A program made the translations under genes and the position numbers. Below, piece after piece: positions 37,870-48,508 of a stretch of 64,000 nucleotides of DNA. The stretch is from positions 124,001-188,000 of the forward strand of contig JADJSG010000006.1 of assembly GCA_016711825.1 (NCBI GenBank), in the 5' to 3' direction. Below the pieces are notes generated by a model. It had not been told where the DNA came from and made no database searches. It saw nothing but the letters and a program-made list of their open reading frames with translations. Origin of the DNA: Bacteroidota bacterium. Lineage in GTDB: Bacteria; Bacteroidota; Bacteroidia; Chitinophagales; Chitinophagaceae. Position 1 is the stretch's first letter; each line of letters starts with the position of its first letter.

Positions 37870-40800
37870 TTAGAATGTTAAACCTATTTTAAATCCATAG
37901 TTTTTTACTGAAGGTCTTGCACTAAAATCAAAGCCTTGTTCGTTAGAAGCACCACCAGAATTTACTTCTGGATCTACATAATCATTACCTCTATTAGTCC
38001 AGATAGCTAAATTATTACCAAACACTGAAATGTTGCCAGAACCAATGAAAGTTCCTTTAAACCATTTTTGTGGCATATTGTAACCTAAAGCGATTTCTCT
38101 CAATTTGATGTATCCAGCTTTTACTAAGTCTTGTGATGCAGGTTTTACATTTGCAGACGTATAATAATAATAAGGGTCTGTTTTGTATTGGGTATTGGTT
38201 ACATATTCACCAGCAGCATTTTTTACTACTGAATTATCCCAGATATAATTTTCTCTGTTATTTACAGTTGTAGAAGCGGCAACGCCTACAAATTCAAGAA
38301 TGTCTTTGGTTCTTGAGTAGAAGTATCCACCTTGTTTTGTATCAAACAATACATTCATGAAGAAACCTTTGTATTTAACGGTAGTTCCCCATGAAGCGAT
38401 AAACTTAGGTTGAAACGATCCTAAATAAGTAGGTGTAGTTGTTGACAATGGATTGCCTGTTAAGGTGTCGATAATTTGACGACCATCAGGATCTTTTGCT
38501 AAATCAACAGCATAAAAAGTACCCATTGGTTTGCCTACAGCAGCTACGATATTCATACCGCTGAAACCTCCAATTACAACTTGGTCAACACCATTAGGTA
38601 ATGAAACCACTACATTTTTGTTTCTGGTATAAGTACCAAATAAATCCCATCTCAAACCATTTTTTTGTTTGATAGGTGAAATTTGTAAACGAGCTTCAAA
38701 ACCAGTATTTTTCACTTCACCGGCATTGATATATCTGAAGGTATAGCCAGAAGAAGAAGGTGTTGGAACTGCTAATATTTGATCTTTTTGTAAACTGTTG
38801 TATACTGTAAAGTCAGCTTGTATTCTATCTTCTAATAATCCGATTTCAAAACCTATTTCTTTAGCGTTTTGTCTTTCATTGGTTAAACCAGGATTACCCA
38901 TTGTATTTTGGTATGAATAACCAGGAGTACCGTTAAAAGGAAATATGTTAGAACCAAAACCACCATTGATGATTGCAGATTCGAAACCAGGGTTATTATT
39001 TTGGTAAGCAGCAGCGTCATTACCTACTGAAGTAATACTTGCTCTTAATTTACCATGGTTGAATGCTTTTTTAGCAGCATCAGAAAAATGTTGGCTAAAT
39101 AACCATGATACACTTGCGCCTGGGTAGAAATAAGAACGATTTTCTTTAGAAAGCGTAGAGGTCCAGTCGTTACGTGCAGTCAATTCTATAAATAAGAATT
39201 TATCAAAATCAAAATTTAAGGAAGCATAAGCTCCTACTTTTCTTTGATTGGTTAATGTATTTTTTGCTGCAATTTTATCAGATGCATTATCGAAATTGTA
39301 ATAATTTTCGATTACAAGTCCATTGGTTACTGGGTCAATATCAGCAGACATAAAGTTTGATCTTCTGCTGTTTACAGAATGACCTAACAAGGCATTAATA
39401 CCTAATTTGTCAATTTGATAATTGATGTTTAACATCAAATCATTGAAATAAGAAGTGAAGTTATCAGTAGATTCATAATAACCACCATTGATTGATTTTG
39501 GTGAACCATAAAAATCATCTTCTACAGCAATGGTATTGATTTTTGGTGTTTTTAAATAAATTCTATCAGAAATTACCTCACCACCAAAACGGTTAGTCAA
39601 GGTAAAGTGTTGATTCATTCTCCAACCAACGGTTGTTTGACCTAATACACGATCAAATTTGTTTCTATTGTCATATTTGTCAGCTACAAAATACGGATTA
39701 TCGGTATAAGCACCATAATAGCCATATCTACGGATACCATTGCTATCGGTAAAATCCATTGAATTGAATTTGTCATTCATATCTTTTAGATTTGAAATAG
39801 GAATATCACGTGGTTGTTGACATACATTGTTCCAAACTGAACCATCGCCTTGACCACTTTGGTCTAAACGTGAATTACCGTTTACATAGTTCACATTAAA
39901 ACTACTAAAGAAGTTGTTTGAAAATTCGTGGTTAGCATTTAAACGGATGCTATATTTATCAGAAAAGGTATTTGGGGTAACACCTGTAGCGTTAGAAGAG
40001 TTGAATGACAAGAAGAAATTGCTTTTTTCAGTGCCTCCATTTAAAGTAAGGTTGTTTTCGAATGCTTCGCCAGTATTGAAAAAGTCTTTAACATTATCTT
40101 CAATAGCTACATAAGGTTTGATTTTTTGATTTCCGTCAATCACTTGGCCCCATGGTCTAAGTTGACCATCAAATGGTAAGCCCCAGCTAAAGTTTTCACG
40201 TCTGTCATCATTTAAACCATGCATATCACCTTGTCCAAATTGATTTTGAAGTTTTGGATACATTAATACTCTAGATCTTGTATAACCTGTAGAAAAACCT
40301 ACTTCAGTTTTACCTGATTTTGATTTGGCTTTGCCAGACTTCGTTGTGATCATGATAGCACCGTTTGCGCCTTCAGAACCGTATAATGCGGTAGCTGCAG
40401 CACCTTTCAATACTGAAATACTTTCAATATCGTCAGGGTTTACATCATTACCTCTATTACCGAAGTCGATTTGTTTCAAGCTATTTGATCTTAATCTGTT
40501 GCCATTATTCACAGGGATACCATCTATCACGATCAATGCATTATTATTGCCACCGATTGATTTTTCACCACGGATTACCACACGTGTTGAACCACCGATA
40601 CCGCCTGTAGTGTTGGTGATATTCACACCAGATACTTTACCTGTTAAGGCACCTAAGGCACTCATATTATTCCCTTTGTTAAGGTCGTCGTTGCCTACAG
40701 TAGCTGTTGCATAACCGAGACTTGACTTTTCACGTTTGATAGCTTGCGCAGTTACTACAGTTTCGCGCAAGGCCATTTGGTCGGCCACCATTTTAATCAC

Positions 40801-41064
40801 CATGCCATCCTGAGCAGGTTTTTCGGTTGGTTTCATACCGATGGCGCTGATACTTAACGTTGCATCATCTTCTGCGTTGATTTTAAAATTACCATTTTGA
40901 TCTGTTACGGTACCTTTCGCTGTATTTTTAATACGAATAGTAGCACCAATCACGGGTTCGCCTTTATCGTCGAGCACTTTACCTCTTATGGCTTCAGACT
41001 GCGCCAATACTACTTGCAAGCTGGTAAATAGCAATGCAATAATTAATAATAATGATTTCTTCAT
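37870..41064 (-). CDS. SusC/RagA-family TonB-dependent outer-membrane channel
   Basis: Protein of about 1,064 residues that imports a bound nutrient across the outer membrane with energy from TonB. Signal peptide MKKSLLLIIALLFTSLQVVLAQ comes first, then a carboxypeptidase-regulatory-like domain (IRGKVLDDKGEPVIGATI). The SusC plug follows (VSGVNITNTTGGIGGSTRVVIRGEKSIGGNNNALIVIDGIPVNNG, about residues 130-175), then a 22-strand barrel ending in YGFKIGLTF. The start at 41062-41064 fits the signal. No glycosidase or sensor gene flanks it, so the substrate is unknown. Confidence 0.95.
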   Translation of the reverse strand: MKKSLLLIIALLFTSLQVVLAQSEAIRGKVLDDKGEPVIGATIRIKNTAKGTVTDQNGNFKINAEDDATLSISAIGMKPTEKPAQDGMVIKMVADQMALRETVVTAQAIKREKSSLGYATATVGNDDLNKGNNMSALGALTGKVSGVNITNTTGGIGGSTRVVIRGEKSIGGNNNALIVIDGIPVNNGNRLRSNSLKQIDFGNRGNDVNPDDIESISVLKGAAATALYGSEGANGAIMITTKSGKAKSKSGKTEVGFSTGYTRSRVLMYPKLQNQFGQGDMHGLNDDRRENFSWGLPFDGQLRPWGQVIDGNQKIKPYVAIEDNVKDFFNTGEAFENNLTLNGGTEKSNFFLSFNSSNATGVTPNTFSDKYSIRLNANHEFSNNFFSSFNVNYVNGNSRLDQSGQGDGSVWNNVCQQPRDIPISNLKDMNDKFNSMDFTDSNGIRRYGYYGAYTDNPYFVADKYDNRNKFDRVLGQTTVGWRMNQHFTLTNRFGGEVISDRIYLKTPKINTIAVEDDFYGSPKSINGGYYESTDNFTSYFNDLMLNINYQIDKLGINALLGHSVNSRRSNFMSADIDPVTNGLVIENYYNFDNASDKIAAKNTLTNQRKVGAYASLNFDFDKFLFIELTARNDWTSTLSKENRSYFYPGASVSWLFSQHFSDAAKKAFNHGKLRASITSVGNDAAAYQNNNPGFESAIINGGFGSNIFPFNGTPGYSYQNTMGNPGLTNERQNAKEIGFEIGLLEDRIQADFTVYNSLQKDQILAVPTPSSSGYTFRYINAGEVKNTGFEARLQISPIKQKNGLRWDLFGTYTRNKNVVVSLPNGVDQVVIGGFSGMNIVAAVGKPMGTFYAVDLAKDPDGRQIIDTLTGNPLSTTTPTYLGSFQPKFIASWGTTVKYKGFFMNVLFDTKQGGYFYSRTKDILEFVGVAASTTVNNRENYIWDNSVVKNAAGEYVTNTQYKTDPYYYYTSANVKPASQDLVKAGYIKLREIALGYNMPQKWFKGTFIGSGNISVFGNNLAIWTNRGNDYVDPEVNSGGASNEQGFDFSARPSVKNYGFKIGLTF

Positions 41065-41516
41065 GCTTGTTTTTTTAATTTTAGTAATGAATCTAGCTGT
41101 AAACGTATAAATATGTTTGATTAAAAACAAGTTTTCTTAACAATATTTTACATTTTCCTTAACTATTTGTAGTGAGTTAACCAAATTGTAAACTTTATGT
41201 GGTCCTTTTTTATAAGTTGCGATTTAATTGGTATTGTGTTGCAACATTGGTTTTGGATATTTTTATCCCCTGTTTGAGCTGTTCAGGAGAAGGGTTTCGC
41301 CCTTTTACATCAAATTAGTATTGGAATCAAAAATATCCATACCATTATTACCTCACGCTGTACGAGATGTTCGGCTCTGCGGCATCTCGTACTACAGATA
41401 AAGAAATTTCTGTGAACTTTTGATGTTGCCTGTTCAAAACGCTTATCATGCCTTGAATCGATTTTAATGTAAAAACTTTTATTTTCCAGTTCATGAGGGT
41501 ACATAGTATTGTGCCT
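41065..41516. other. Intergenic region upstream of the Sus operon with inverted repeats
   Basis: 452 bases. It contains a pair of ten-base arms GGATATTTTT (41255-41264) and AAAAATATCC (41329-41338), a small AAGGG/CCCTT hairpin between them, and a palindromic repeat at 41354-41397. A 64-codon open frame on the minus strand covers part of it, but I do not think it is a gene. Confidence 0.5.
41354..41397 (+). repeat. 44-base palindromic repeat, copy 1
   Basis: Arms GTACGAGATG (41360-41369) and CATCTCGTAC (41383-41392) pair perfectly around a 13-base loop. The reverse complement of 60786-60829 matches this at about 37 of 44 positions. It reads as ...EMFGSAASRT... in one frame and ...EMFGSMASRT... 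in the other copy. This may be chance or a relic of a coding element. Confidence 0.6.
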
Positions 41517-43043
41517 CTATTCAATAATTACCTTCTTCACTTCATTCTCGCACCGAAGATAATACATCCCCTTTGATAAATGCCTTACATCTATTTCATC
41601 TTCTTTGGTAGAAAATAGTAGCTCACCTAATACATTATACAACTCCTTTTTTTTGCCTTGTTTATTTTTGATGATACAGACGGTACTGCTAGGATTGGGA
41701 TAAATATCCAATTCTTCGATATCCTTTTGTATTTCTCCATTAGCAAGTGGATAGCAGGGCTCCTTCTTTGGCATGTTAAAGTTGGGCATATTAGATAATG
41801 ACATAGTAAAATCGCATGAATCACAATACAAACAAACTTTACAAAAATTGCACGCCATTCCCTTATTGTTTGGCTTGTGTATTAAGCTATTGTAACTACC
41901 ACTACCGCTCAGTTTACCTATATAAATTCTTCCATCAATACCTAATTGCAAGTGCCCCTTTTCAACATCGCCAACAACAGGTGGAATTTGTGGTATTAAA
42001 TACATTGCTAGTATACTATCTGCTTCATGCAAGTCGTATTGATACATGTTATACCGGCGTGATATATATAAAAAACTATCGTTTGGTGAGAAGCAAACAC
42101 CAGTTATTAAAGAATCCATGCATTGCCATAAGGTATCTAAAATAGTATGAGTAGAATCATAAGGCACCTTTATTTCTTTTACATTGCTCAATACTCCATA
42201 GCACCTATCAAAATCGGCAATAAATAGATGTGCACCATCGGATAAATAACCGCCAGAAGCAAATGCATATTTACTACCATCACTATTGAAACTGCTTTGC
42301 CCTGCAATACCGTAATATCCAAATATTGGTGTTTGAAAGGTTTGTATAGTATCTAATAGTACAGTGTCTTTCGTCACCAAAAAAGTATATACAGTATTCG
42401 CGTTTGCCCCCTGCTTGAGTAACCACCAGTCATACCCATTGGCATGTTTGCAAGCCATCATACCTGTTATATTTAACTCTTGATTTTCCAAAATTATTTT
42501 CTTCTTTTGTATTAACTTCCCCATACCTGCATTTGCATTCATATCTACTACATGATATTGTAAGATGTCAAAAGGAAACCGACCATCGCCAAATGGGTTA
42601 GTATTCCAATAGGTGAACATGGAATCAGTTACAGATACATTAAATAAATAGTATTGATTATTGCTACCTTTTGGCAATATAATTGAGCCTTGCGTGTAGA
42701 TACCACTTGAAGGGCAACAGTTTGAATTATAAAGCTTTGTATTCACTAATGTATCTCCATTTTCAATGATATTACCCACGGTATCATACAAAATATAACC
42801 ATTGCAAAGCATTCTCAACCCCCCGGTAACACTATCGCAAATATTGCTTGTAGCATTTCCAAATATCTTTATAGGTACAAATGGAAAGTAATGTCCTGTT
42901 TGCGGCATACTTGTATCTCCACTAAATTTCAAATAATCGGCACTGCCACCGTAAATAACGGTATAACCCCTTCTATCTTGAGCATTTATGTGAAGTGAAT
43001 ACACTAGTATGCAAATTATTACAATTATCTTATTACTTATCAT
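41517..43043 (-). CDS. T9SS-exported protein with WD40-like repeats
   Basis: A 508-residue protein with an N-terminal signal (MISNKIIVIICILVYSLHINAQ). The middle (about 60-380) resembles the tolB/WD40-like propellers of Bacteroidota exported proteins (GQSSFNSDGSKYAFASGG; GVCFSPNDSFLYISRRYNMYQYDL; LQLGIDGRIYIGK). A cysteine cluster (CNFCKVCLYCDSCDF) lies near 400, then a T9SS type A sorting domain (LDIYPNPSSTVCIIKN to the end). It starts 11 bases inside the end of the beta-helix gene, so the two are translationally coupled. The cysteine cluster is unusual for this group. Confidence 0.8.
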   Translation of the reverse strand: MISNKIIVIICILVYSLHINAQDRRGYTVIYGGSADYLKFSGDTSMPQTGHYFPFVPIKIFGNATSNICDSVTGGLRMLCNGYILYDTVGNIIENGDTLVNTKLYNSNCCPSSGIYTQGSIILPKGSNNQYYLFNVSVTDSMFTYWNTNPFGDGRFPFDILQYHVVDMNANAGMGKLIQKKKIILENQELNITGMMACKHANGYDWWLLKQGANANTVYTFLVTKDTVLLDTIQTFQTPIFGYYGIAGQSSFNSDGSKYAFASGGYLSDGAHLFIADFDRCYGVLSNVKEIKVPYDSTHTILDTLWQCMDSLITGVCFSPNDSFLYISRRYNMYQYDLHEADSILAMYLIPQIPPVVGDVEKGHLQLGIDGRIYIGKLSGSGSYNSLIHKPNNKGMACNFCKVCLYCDSCDFTMSLSNMPNFNMPKKEPCYPLANGEIQKDIEELDIYPNPSSTVCIIKNKQGKKKELYNVLGELLFSTKEDEIDVRHLSKGMYYLRCENEVKKVIIE

Positions 43044-46000
43044 GTTGCAAGATATTTAGTTTGCCACTATAGAAATTTTTAGATAGCTTTATTTTGTAAC
43101 CGTATATTCCATTCGGTAAAACAGGAAGCGGTACCTTTTGAGCAGCAACACTAGCCTTAATTGTTTGCTTTAAAATTGAATTGCCTAACAAATCGGAGAG
43201 TTCAAACTCTCCATCTTCAGGTAAGTCCGAAATAAAGATAACATCACGTGCAGGATTGGGATAAACCAAAATATCTTCAAATTTATCAGTAGCAATTTTT
43301 ATGAAATCTACTTTGTATGCGTTATTATTTATTCCTTGAAGTTGTGTCAATTTATTTGCTTCCTCATTTGTTTGTGCTTCATAGAGGCTATCAACATTGA
43401 CATATCCATTATCGCCATTTTTGTTTTGGCCCTGTATGCAATTCAGCCTGTCGTTGTATTGCAATATAGGATCAAGTGCACTATATAGCACCCTTGCTTT
43501 GTACACAGCACTTCCGCCAACATATGGACACATTTTAGCAATTATTTCTAATTCCAATTTCTCTATTTCGTTTAAACTATCTACACCCCATCGTAACATT
43601 TTTAAGGAAATGTGATTGATAACCTGCATATTTAATTCAAAATCTTCGGTTGTAATCAAATTATTATTGGCATCGATTGCATTGTTATATTGAGTAATGA
43701 AATCTTCATCAGTACCCGAAAAGTTAAAGAGCGTTGCTAATGCTAAATCAATATTACTGATTGTACCGATATTACCGTTTTGATAATTGTTGTAAAAAGC
43801 AGTTAACACAGGGCTACTTAATCGCAACGTTTCATCATACCGCAATTTTTCAAATAGCCACAATTGGTTCATCCATGCACCTACTTGTGCATAATTGATA
43901 TAAGTCTCATTTTGATTAGCTATGCTCAATGCTAAAGAGTCATTTTCATTGCTATCTGGGGCGGGACTATTTGGGGGTATGGCATTTCCAAAATCAGGTG
44001 CAGGGCACTCAGCATCAGAAGACGTCATACCATTAGGATTTTGCACAAGGTATTTAAACAAGTTCCCAACTGGTGAACCTGTCTCTGATACCAACAGATT
44101 GTCTTGTAACAAACTTGCAGAAGTTTTTATAATCTCCGTTGGTACTATATTACTATTCCTCCAAATTTTATAAATATTATTCTGTAGCCATCCATTGCCA
44201 TTAAGCATATTATATAGCCAAAAATTATTGTTGTCTGCGTTCCCATCACCAATGTTGCCAAATGTACCATACTGTGCAGCACCATTGTCAAGCGTATATA
44301 AGGGATTTAGATTATACTTAAATTTATTGGAATGTATATTCGGCTTATCTGTTTCGTTGTTGCCCCATGCGTATAAGCCCTGCTTGGTTGCCCTTGCTCG
44401 GTTGCAACTAATAATCATTTGTTTGCTATTTTGAAAATAAAAAGCTTTACTAAATGTCAAATTATAATTGAGCAAAGAATACTGCCCATCTACCAAATTA
44501 TTTTCAATTGTCATGTCATTACAATTACTATTAAATATTCCAAAGAGGCTCGGATCATAAGCAGGTACTTGAGGTACTGCCGTTCCGTTAGGTACCGTAA
44601 AATAGATATTATTATTACTAATTAACTGGCTTTTGTTAGCACCTAGGTTTCCAATACCTTTACCGGCCCAATAGGGAATGGTGATAGTATTGGTCAAAAT
44701 ATTAAATGTCTGCGCAGGATTATAAGGCGGGTTGAATTGTTTTATATCAATACCAATGGCAGGGTATATCAGTACCTGCTGCGGATTTCCGTTGTAAGGT
44801 GCGCCGATTCCTTCATTCAAAATGATCTCATTTTCGATCACATCATAATTTTCATAATTGCCAAGGAGTTGCGTACCGATAGCTGTATTTTCAATTTTAT
44901 TGAGTGCGAAATAGCATGTTCTATTCATCATATTCCGGTTCATAATACCAAACCAAGTGTCCTTCATATATAACTTCTCAGCTTTGAGATTATTGTTTTG
45001 GCTTACGATGCCTTTGCTGCATCTGTTAAACAATGCAGTGGGTGCCGTATTGATACCTGTATAACTTACATCAGTTTTGGCTTTAAAAGAAGCCATATTC
45101 ATATATTCAATATTTACAGCAGCACCAATAGGCGAGGTGTAAACGGTATTATTGATATTTACAAGCGATTGATTGGGTGGATTGTCTTGTATATCTTCAA
45201 ACACATTGTTGTAAATCCCAATTTGATTTGAATCTCCTACTATAGACACAATATTTATATCACCTAGTATATTTATTCCGTTTTTGAGTTTCATAAATGT
45301 GTTGCCACCATTTACATTTGAAATATTTCCAATGTTAATATAGTTGCTATTAAATATCTCGATGCCATGTGCGCATTCATTTTGCATACCGTCAAAAGTA
45401 TTACCTTCAACTATGCCTTCATATGTTGGGTCGTTCATTTCGGAAAAAAGTATTGATCTACTTTCGTTATCAATAAAGCTGCTGTTTCTAGCTTGTATAA
45501 AAGCATTATGTATAAGTTGAATACCCACATTCATATCTCGTATGGTACTACCATTATTCACAATTATTCGTTTATCACTCCCATCAGCTTTAATCCCTTT
45601 CCAATCATCTATACATCCTAGCAGTTTGCTATCATTTACTATAATTATTTTATTGCTTTGAATTTCCATACCCGAGTTCATTGCCATATAAACTTGTGGA
45701 TTATTATAAACAAACCATTCATTATCAACTTGTATATTTCCTTGCAATACTACTGGTTTATTTACCAGCATACCATTCGGGCTGATGGCACTTGAACTAC
45801 TATTGGGTGCATACCACTCGGCTTCAGGCGGCACTGTGCCACAATTACTACAGTCGCCAATGTAAATTGTTTTGGTTTCCGTACTAGTAGGTGATGTAGC
45901 TGTAATCGTGTAAGTACCTGCTGCAGTTACGCTACATACATTACCAGCAAAACTAATATTGCCTGGGCCAGTTACAGTCGGTTGTGTGCAAGCGTTGATA

Positions 46001-48492
46001 CTAAACTGTGCAGGTGTAGCACCTGCTACACAACCCTTTATGATGTTATATTCAAGGGTGGTGTCAATCACAAGTGTGAATGTTTGCTGGCAGTTGTTAG
46101 CATCTGTTACTACAAGGGTATGGGTTCCCCATGATAGAGTATAAGGCGTATTGGCATATACCGATATATTGCCATTGAGGGTACATGTATAACCTGGTGT
46201 GCCACCAAATATTTCAAACTTAAATGCATTATTATTTACATTGCCAAAACAGCTTACATGCTTATGATACAGCAGGTTCATACTGCCACTGCTGAGTACA
46301 TTAGTGTACAAATGAGGTGTGCATACAAAATTCCCATTCAGTCTTCCGCCATGCAAACAAGGTTTATTAGGCGAATTAGGATATCCATTAAACCAGCCTG
46401 GCGTATTAATGGGAAAATAAGTACCTGAGCCATAGCCAATACCATTGGCCCAAAGCGGCGATAGGGTTACGTTATTTTTATTGGCTTCTTTGTCTAGATA
46501 TAATAAATTATTTGCACCTGCATTTCCATTGTGGGTAAATACGGCATCTTCTAAAGAAATATGACTGTTCTTGTGTGCCACCATACCTCCGTATGTAACA
46601 AAAGTACCCGAATGTTGAATGCCGTACACCGATGCACCTTCATGTACATGAAAACTAGATGCAGCACCTATTTCCATTGTTGTATTGCCTTCTGTTACTA
46701 ACAACGCTTTATTGTTTAAATGGTAAAGCGCATAGCCATCAGTATTATTCAGTTTTTTGCCAACTGTAAAAGTTTGATAAAAATTGGGTCCAAAATTGGA
46801 AGAGGGTAAATAATGTTCCACTTGCCCTTCAAAAGTCAATTCATTAGGCTCACAAGCATTGTCGCTCCCTTCTACTGTAGCATCCTGCATACTCATCATG
46901 TGGTAAGAATTAATGCCATTTAATATATTTTCTACTTTATTTTCACCCATAAAGCGCACACCACGCATAAAGGATGCATTTAGTCCAGGCCGCCCTTCAT
47001 TATTGTAAGTAAATGTGCAATCGTCAATCACAGTCCAAGTTGATTTTGGCATACCGCTAGTAGTCCAATTCAACCAAAAAAACTCCCTATCTTTATCGTT
47101 TACATTAAAGGTGCAGTTTTTAAAATTTGTCCAGCGCATGTGACGCTGGATTTCACCATATCCAGGCACATTGAATAATGGATTAGTATGTGCCCAATAA
47201 ATATTATTATATGGTTTGTCAGCAAAGTCACAATCGATATATTTGGTAGCATCAGCTTCTGCATTCGCAATGCTACTTGTTGCTACTGATGCATAAATTC
47301 CGCATTTCTTAAAAACAATTTTTTTTCCTGCACAGTGTATTCCTGTTTGTCGAGATGAATAAAATGTGTCATTTTCGAACAGCATATTTTCCACAAAATC
47401 TGCTATTACAAAATTAGTGCTTAGGGCTGGTCCTAAATTATTATAAAACCTACACTCTTTAAAAATGCCGTTTTCACATTCATCTTGAGGCGATGATCCT
47501 GCATCAGGTTCAATATCTAATCCACTGCCAGGGTTCGATAAACTAGGTTCAAAACCGGGCGTAGTTATTTGACCCGTTTCGTTAAACTGGCAATTGTTTA
47601 CAGTAACATCCTTTGCACATATAAAGCCGAATCCAATTCTATTATTTTTATTGAAATGACAATCATTTATTGTAATATTTTCACATGCCTTCTCTAGCGT
47701 CATGCCATCTCGTCCAAATTGGTTGACATGCACATTTGCTAAATCTATATTGGTGGTACCTTGGCAGAATATGCCATCACCAGGCAATTGTATGCCACCA
47801 TTATTGCTCCAAACGCCCCCCCAAATAAAATTTACATTATTTCCATCTAACCTTAAATCGCTTATGGTAATGTCACTGCAATTTTTAATAAATAAAAAGG
47901 GCGCGGTCCATCCTTTGGTGGTATGATCTACATTAATACCGTAAAATAATAAAGGCTGTATCGTATTGGTATTATTAGTTTGGGTAAAATTACCAGAGGT
48001 AAAAGTACTAGTTGGTGTGAGAAAAGATCCAAACATCAAACCGTCTTTATAGCGGATGGTAGGTGGACTGGCTGCTACTTCACCTTTTATGGTCAAATTG
48101 TGTACATTATTCAGAAATAACATACCGTAGTTTTCTAATGTATCACCTAATCCACTAATGGCACCTTGTGCAATATTTGTATGTCTAAATTTTCGCCTTT
48201 TTTCTATACCATTAAAAATTTCTGTTACCAAAAAACTATCATTAAACACCAATTGCCTACCTACCTTATACACTGCTGGAGTTAAACTATTTGCTGGATA
48301 AAAGCTAGGGATGATTAATTCGCCTATAGTGTCGCCGTTGCCAGTAATATCAAGAAAATTTGAAAAAAAAATGCCAGCTCTAATAAACGCATCTGTATTA
48401 TCGAAAACACCATCACCCTGTGCTCCAAAATCTGTTTCTAAATTCTTCTGAAGAAGATATTGACCATGAGCCTTAATAGTTATAACTTGCAT
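43033..48492 (-). CDS. Giant T9SS-exported right-handed beta-helix protein
   Basis: A protein of 1,819 residues in the visible frame. The N-terminus has the pectate-lyase-like start TDFGAQGDGVFDNTDAF. A long right-handed beta-helix follows, with many NITINDCHFN/VTVNNCQFNE-like turns. A SprB-like segment (FEIFGGTPGYTCTLNGNISV...VVTDANNCQQTF) lies near residue 750, then more helix, and a T9SS type A sorting domain ends it (ILVYPNPARDVIFISDLPED...). The visible ATG at 48492 gives no signal peptide. Upstream, an ATG at 48578-48580 reads MKKVTFATRYSLL through a heptanucleotide array and would give a good signal peptide (ending LIFIAMQVITIKAHGQ) if the array had one unit fewer. Length and repeats suggest an adhesin or polysaccharide-binding surface protein. 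Confidence 0.85.
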   Translation of the reverse strand: MQVITIKAHGQYLLQKNLETDFGAQGDGVFDNTDAFIRAGIFFSNFLDITGNGDTIGELIIPSFYPANSLTPAVYKVGRQLVFNDSFLVTEIFNGIEKRRKFRHTNIAQGAISGLGDTLENYGMLFLNNVHNLTIKGEVAASPPTIRYKDGLMFGSFLTPTSTFTSGNFTQTNNTNTIQPLLFYGINVDHTTKGWTAPFLFIKNCSDITISDLRLDGNNVNFIWGGVWSNNGGIQLPGDGIFCQGTTNIDLANVHVNQFGRDGMTLEKACENITINDCHFNKNNRIGFGFICAKDVTVNNCQFNETGQITTPGFEPSLSNPGSGLDIEPDAGSSPQDECENGIFKECRFYNNLGPALSTNFVIADFVENMLFENDTFYSSRQTGIHCAGKKIVFKKCGIYASVATSSIANAEADATKYIDCDFADKPYNNIYWAHTNPLFNVPGYGEIQRHMRWTNFKNCTFNVNDKDREFFWLNWTTSGMPKSTWTVIDDCTFTYNNEGRPGLNASFMRGVRFMGENKVENILNGINSYHMMSMQDATVEGSDNACEPNELTFEGQVEHYLPSSNFGPNFYQTFTVGKKLNNTDGYALYHLNNKALLVTEGNTTMEIGAASSFHVHEGASVYGIQHSGTFVTYGGMVAHKNSHISLEDAVFTHNGNAGANNLLYLDKEANKNNVTLSPLWANGIGYGSGTYFPINTPGWFNGYPNSPNKPCLHGGRLNGNFVCTPHLYTNVLSSGSMNLLYHKHVSCFGNVNNNAFKFEIFGGTPGYTCTLNGNISVYANTPYTLSWGTHTLVVTDANNCQQTFTLVIDTTLEYNIIKGCVAGATPAQFSINACTQPTVTGPGNISFAGNVCSVTAAGTYTITATSPTSTETKTIYIGDCSNCGTVPPEAEWYAPNSSSSAISPNGMLVNKPVVLQGNIQVDNEWFVYNNPQVYMAMNSGMEIQSNKIIIVNDSKLLGCIDDWKGIKADGSDKRIIVNNGSTIRDMNVGIQLIHNAFIQARNSSFIDNESRSILFSEMNDPTYEGIVEGNTFDGMQNECAHGIEIFNSNYINIGNISNVNGGNTFMKLKNGINILGDINIVSIVGDSNQIGIYNNVFEDIQDNPPNQSLVNINNTVYTSPIGAAVNIEYMNMASFKAKTDVSYTGINTAPTALFNRCSKGIVSQNNNLKAEKLYMKDTWFGIMNRNMMNRTCYFALNKIENTAIGTQLLGNYENYDVIENEIILNEGIGAPYNGNPQQVLIYPAIGIDIKQFNPPYNPAQTFNILTNTITIPYWAGKGIGNLGANKSQLISNNNIYFTVPNGTAVPQVPAYDPSLFGIFNSNCNDMTIENNLVDGQYSLLNYNLTFSKAFYFQNSKQMIISCNRARATKQGLYAWGNNETDKPNIHSNKFKYNLNPLYTLDNGAAQYGTFGNIGDGNADNNNFWLYNMLNGNGWLQNNIYKIWRNSNIVPTEIIKTSASLLQDNLLVSETGSPVGNLFKYLVQNPNGMTSSDAECPAPDFGNAIPPNSPAPDSNENDSLALSIANQNETYINYAQVGAWMNQLWLFEKLRYDETLRLSSPVLTAFYNNYQNGNIGTISNIDLALATLFNFSGTDEDFITQYNNAIDANNNLITTEDFELNMQVINHISLKMLRWGVDSLNEIEKLELEIIAKMCPYVGGSAVYKARVLYSALDPILQYNDRLNCIQGQNKNGDNGYVNVDSLYEAQTNEEANKLTQLQGINNNAYKVDFIKIATDKFEDILVYPNPARDVIFISDLPEDGEFELSDLLGNSILKQTIKASVAAQKVPLPVLPNGIYGYKIKLSKNFYSGKLNILQHDK

Positions 48493-48508
48493 AGCTATAA
48501 AAATTAAG

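Noticed and set aside
35562..41064. A polysaccharide utilisation locus with known substrate
   Set aside because: No glycosidase, lyase, sulfatase or regulator gene lies next to the Sus genes, so a substrate cannot be assigned.
41310..41504. A 64-codon open frame upstream of susC
   Set aside because: It overlaps the inverted and palindromic repeats, has no recognisable domain and no promoter box, and its sequence is explained by the repeats.
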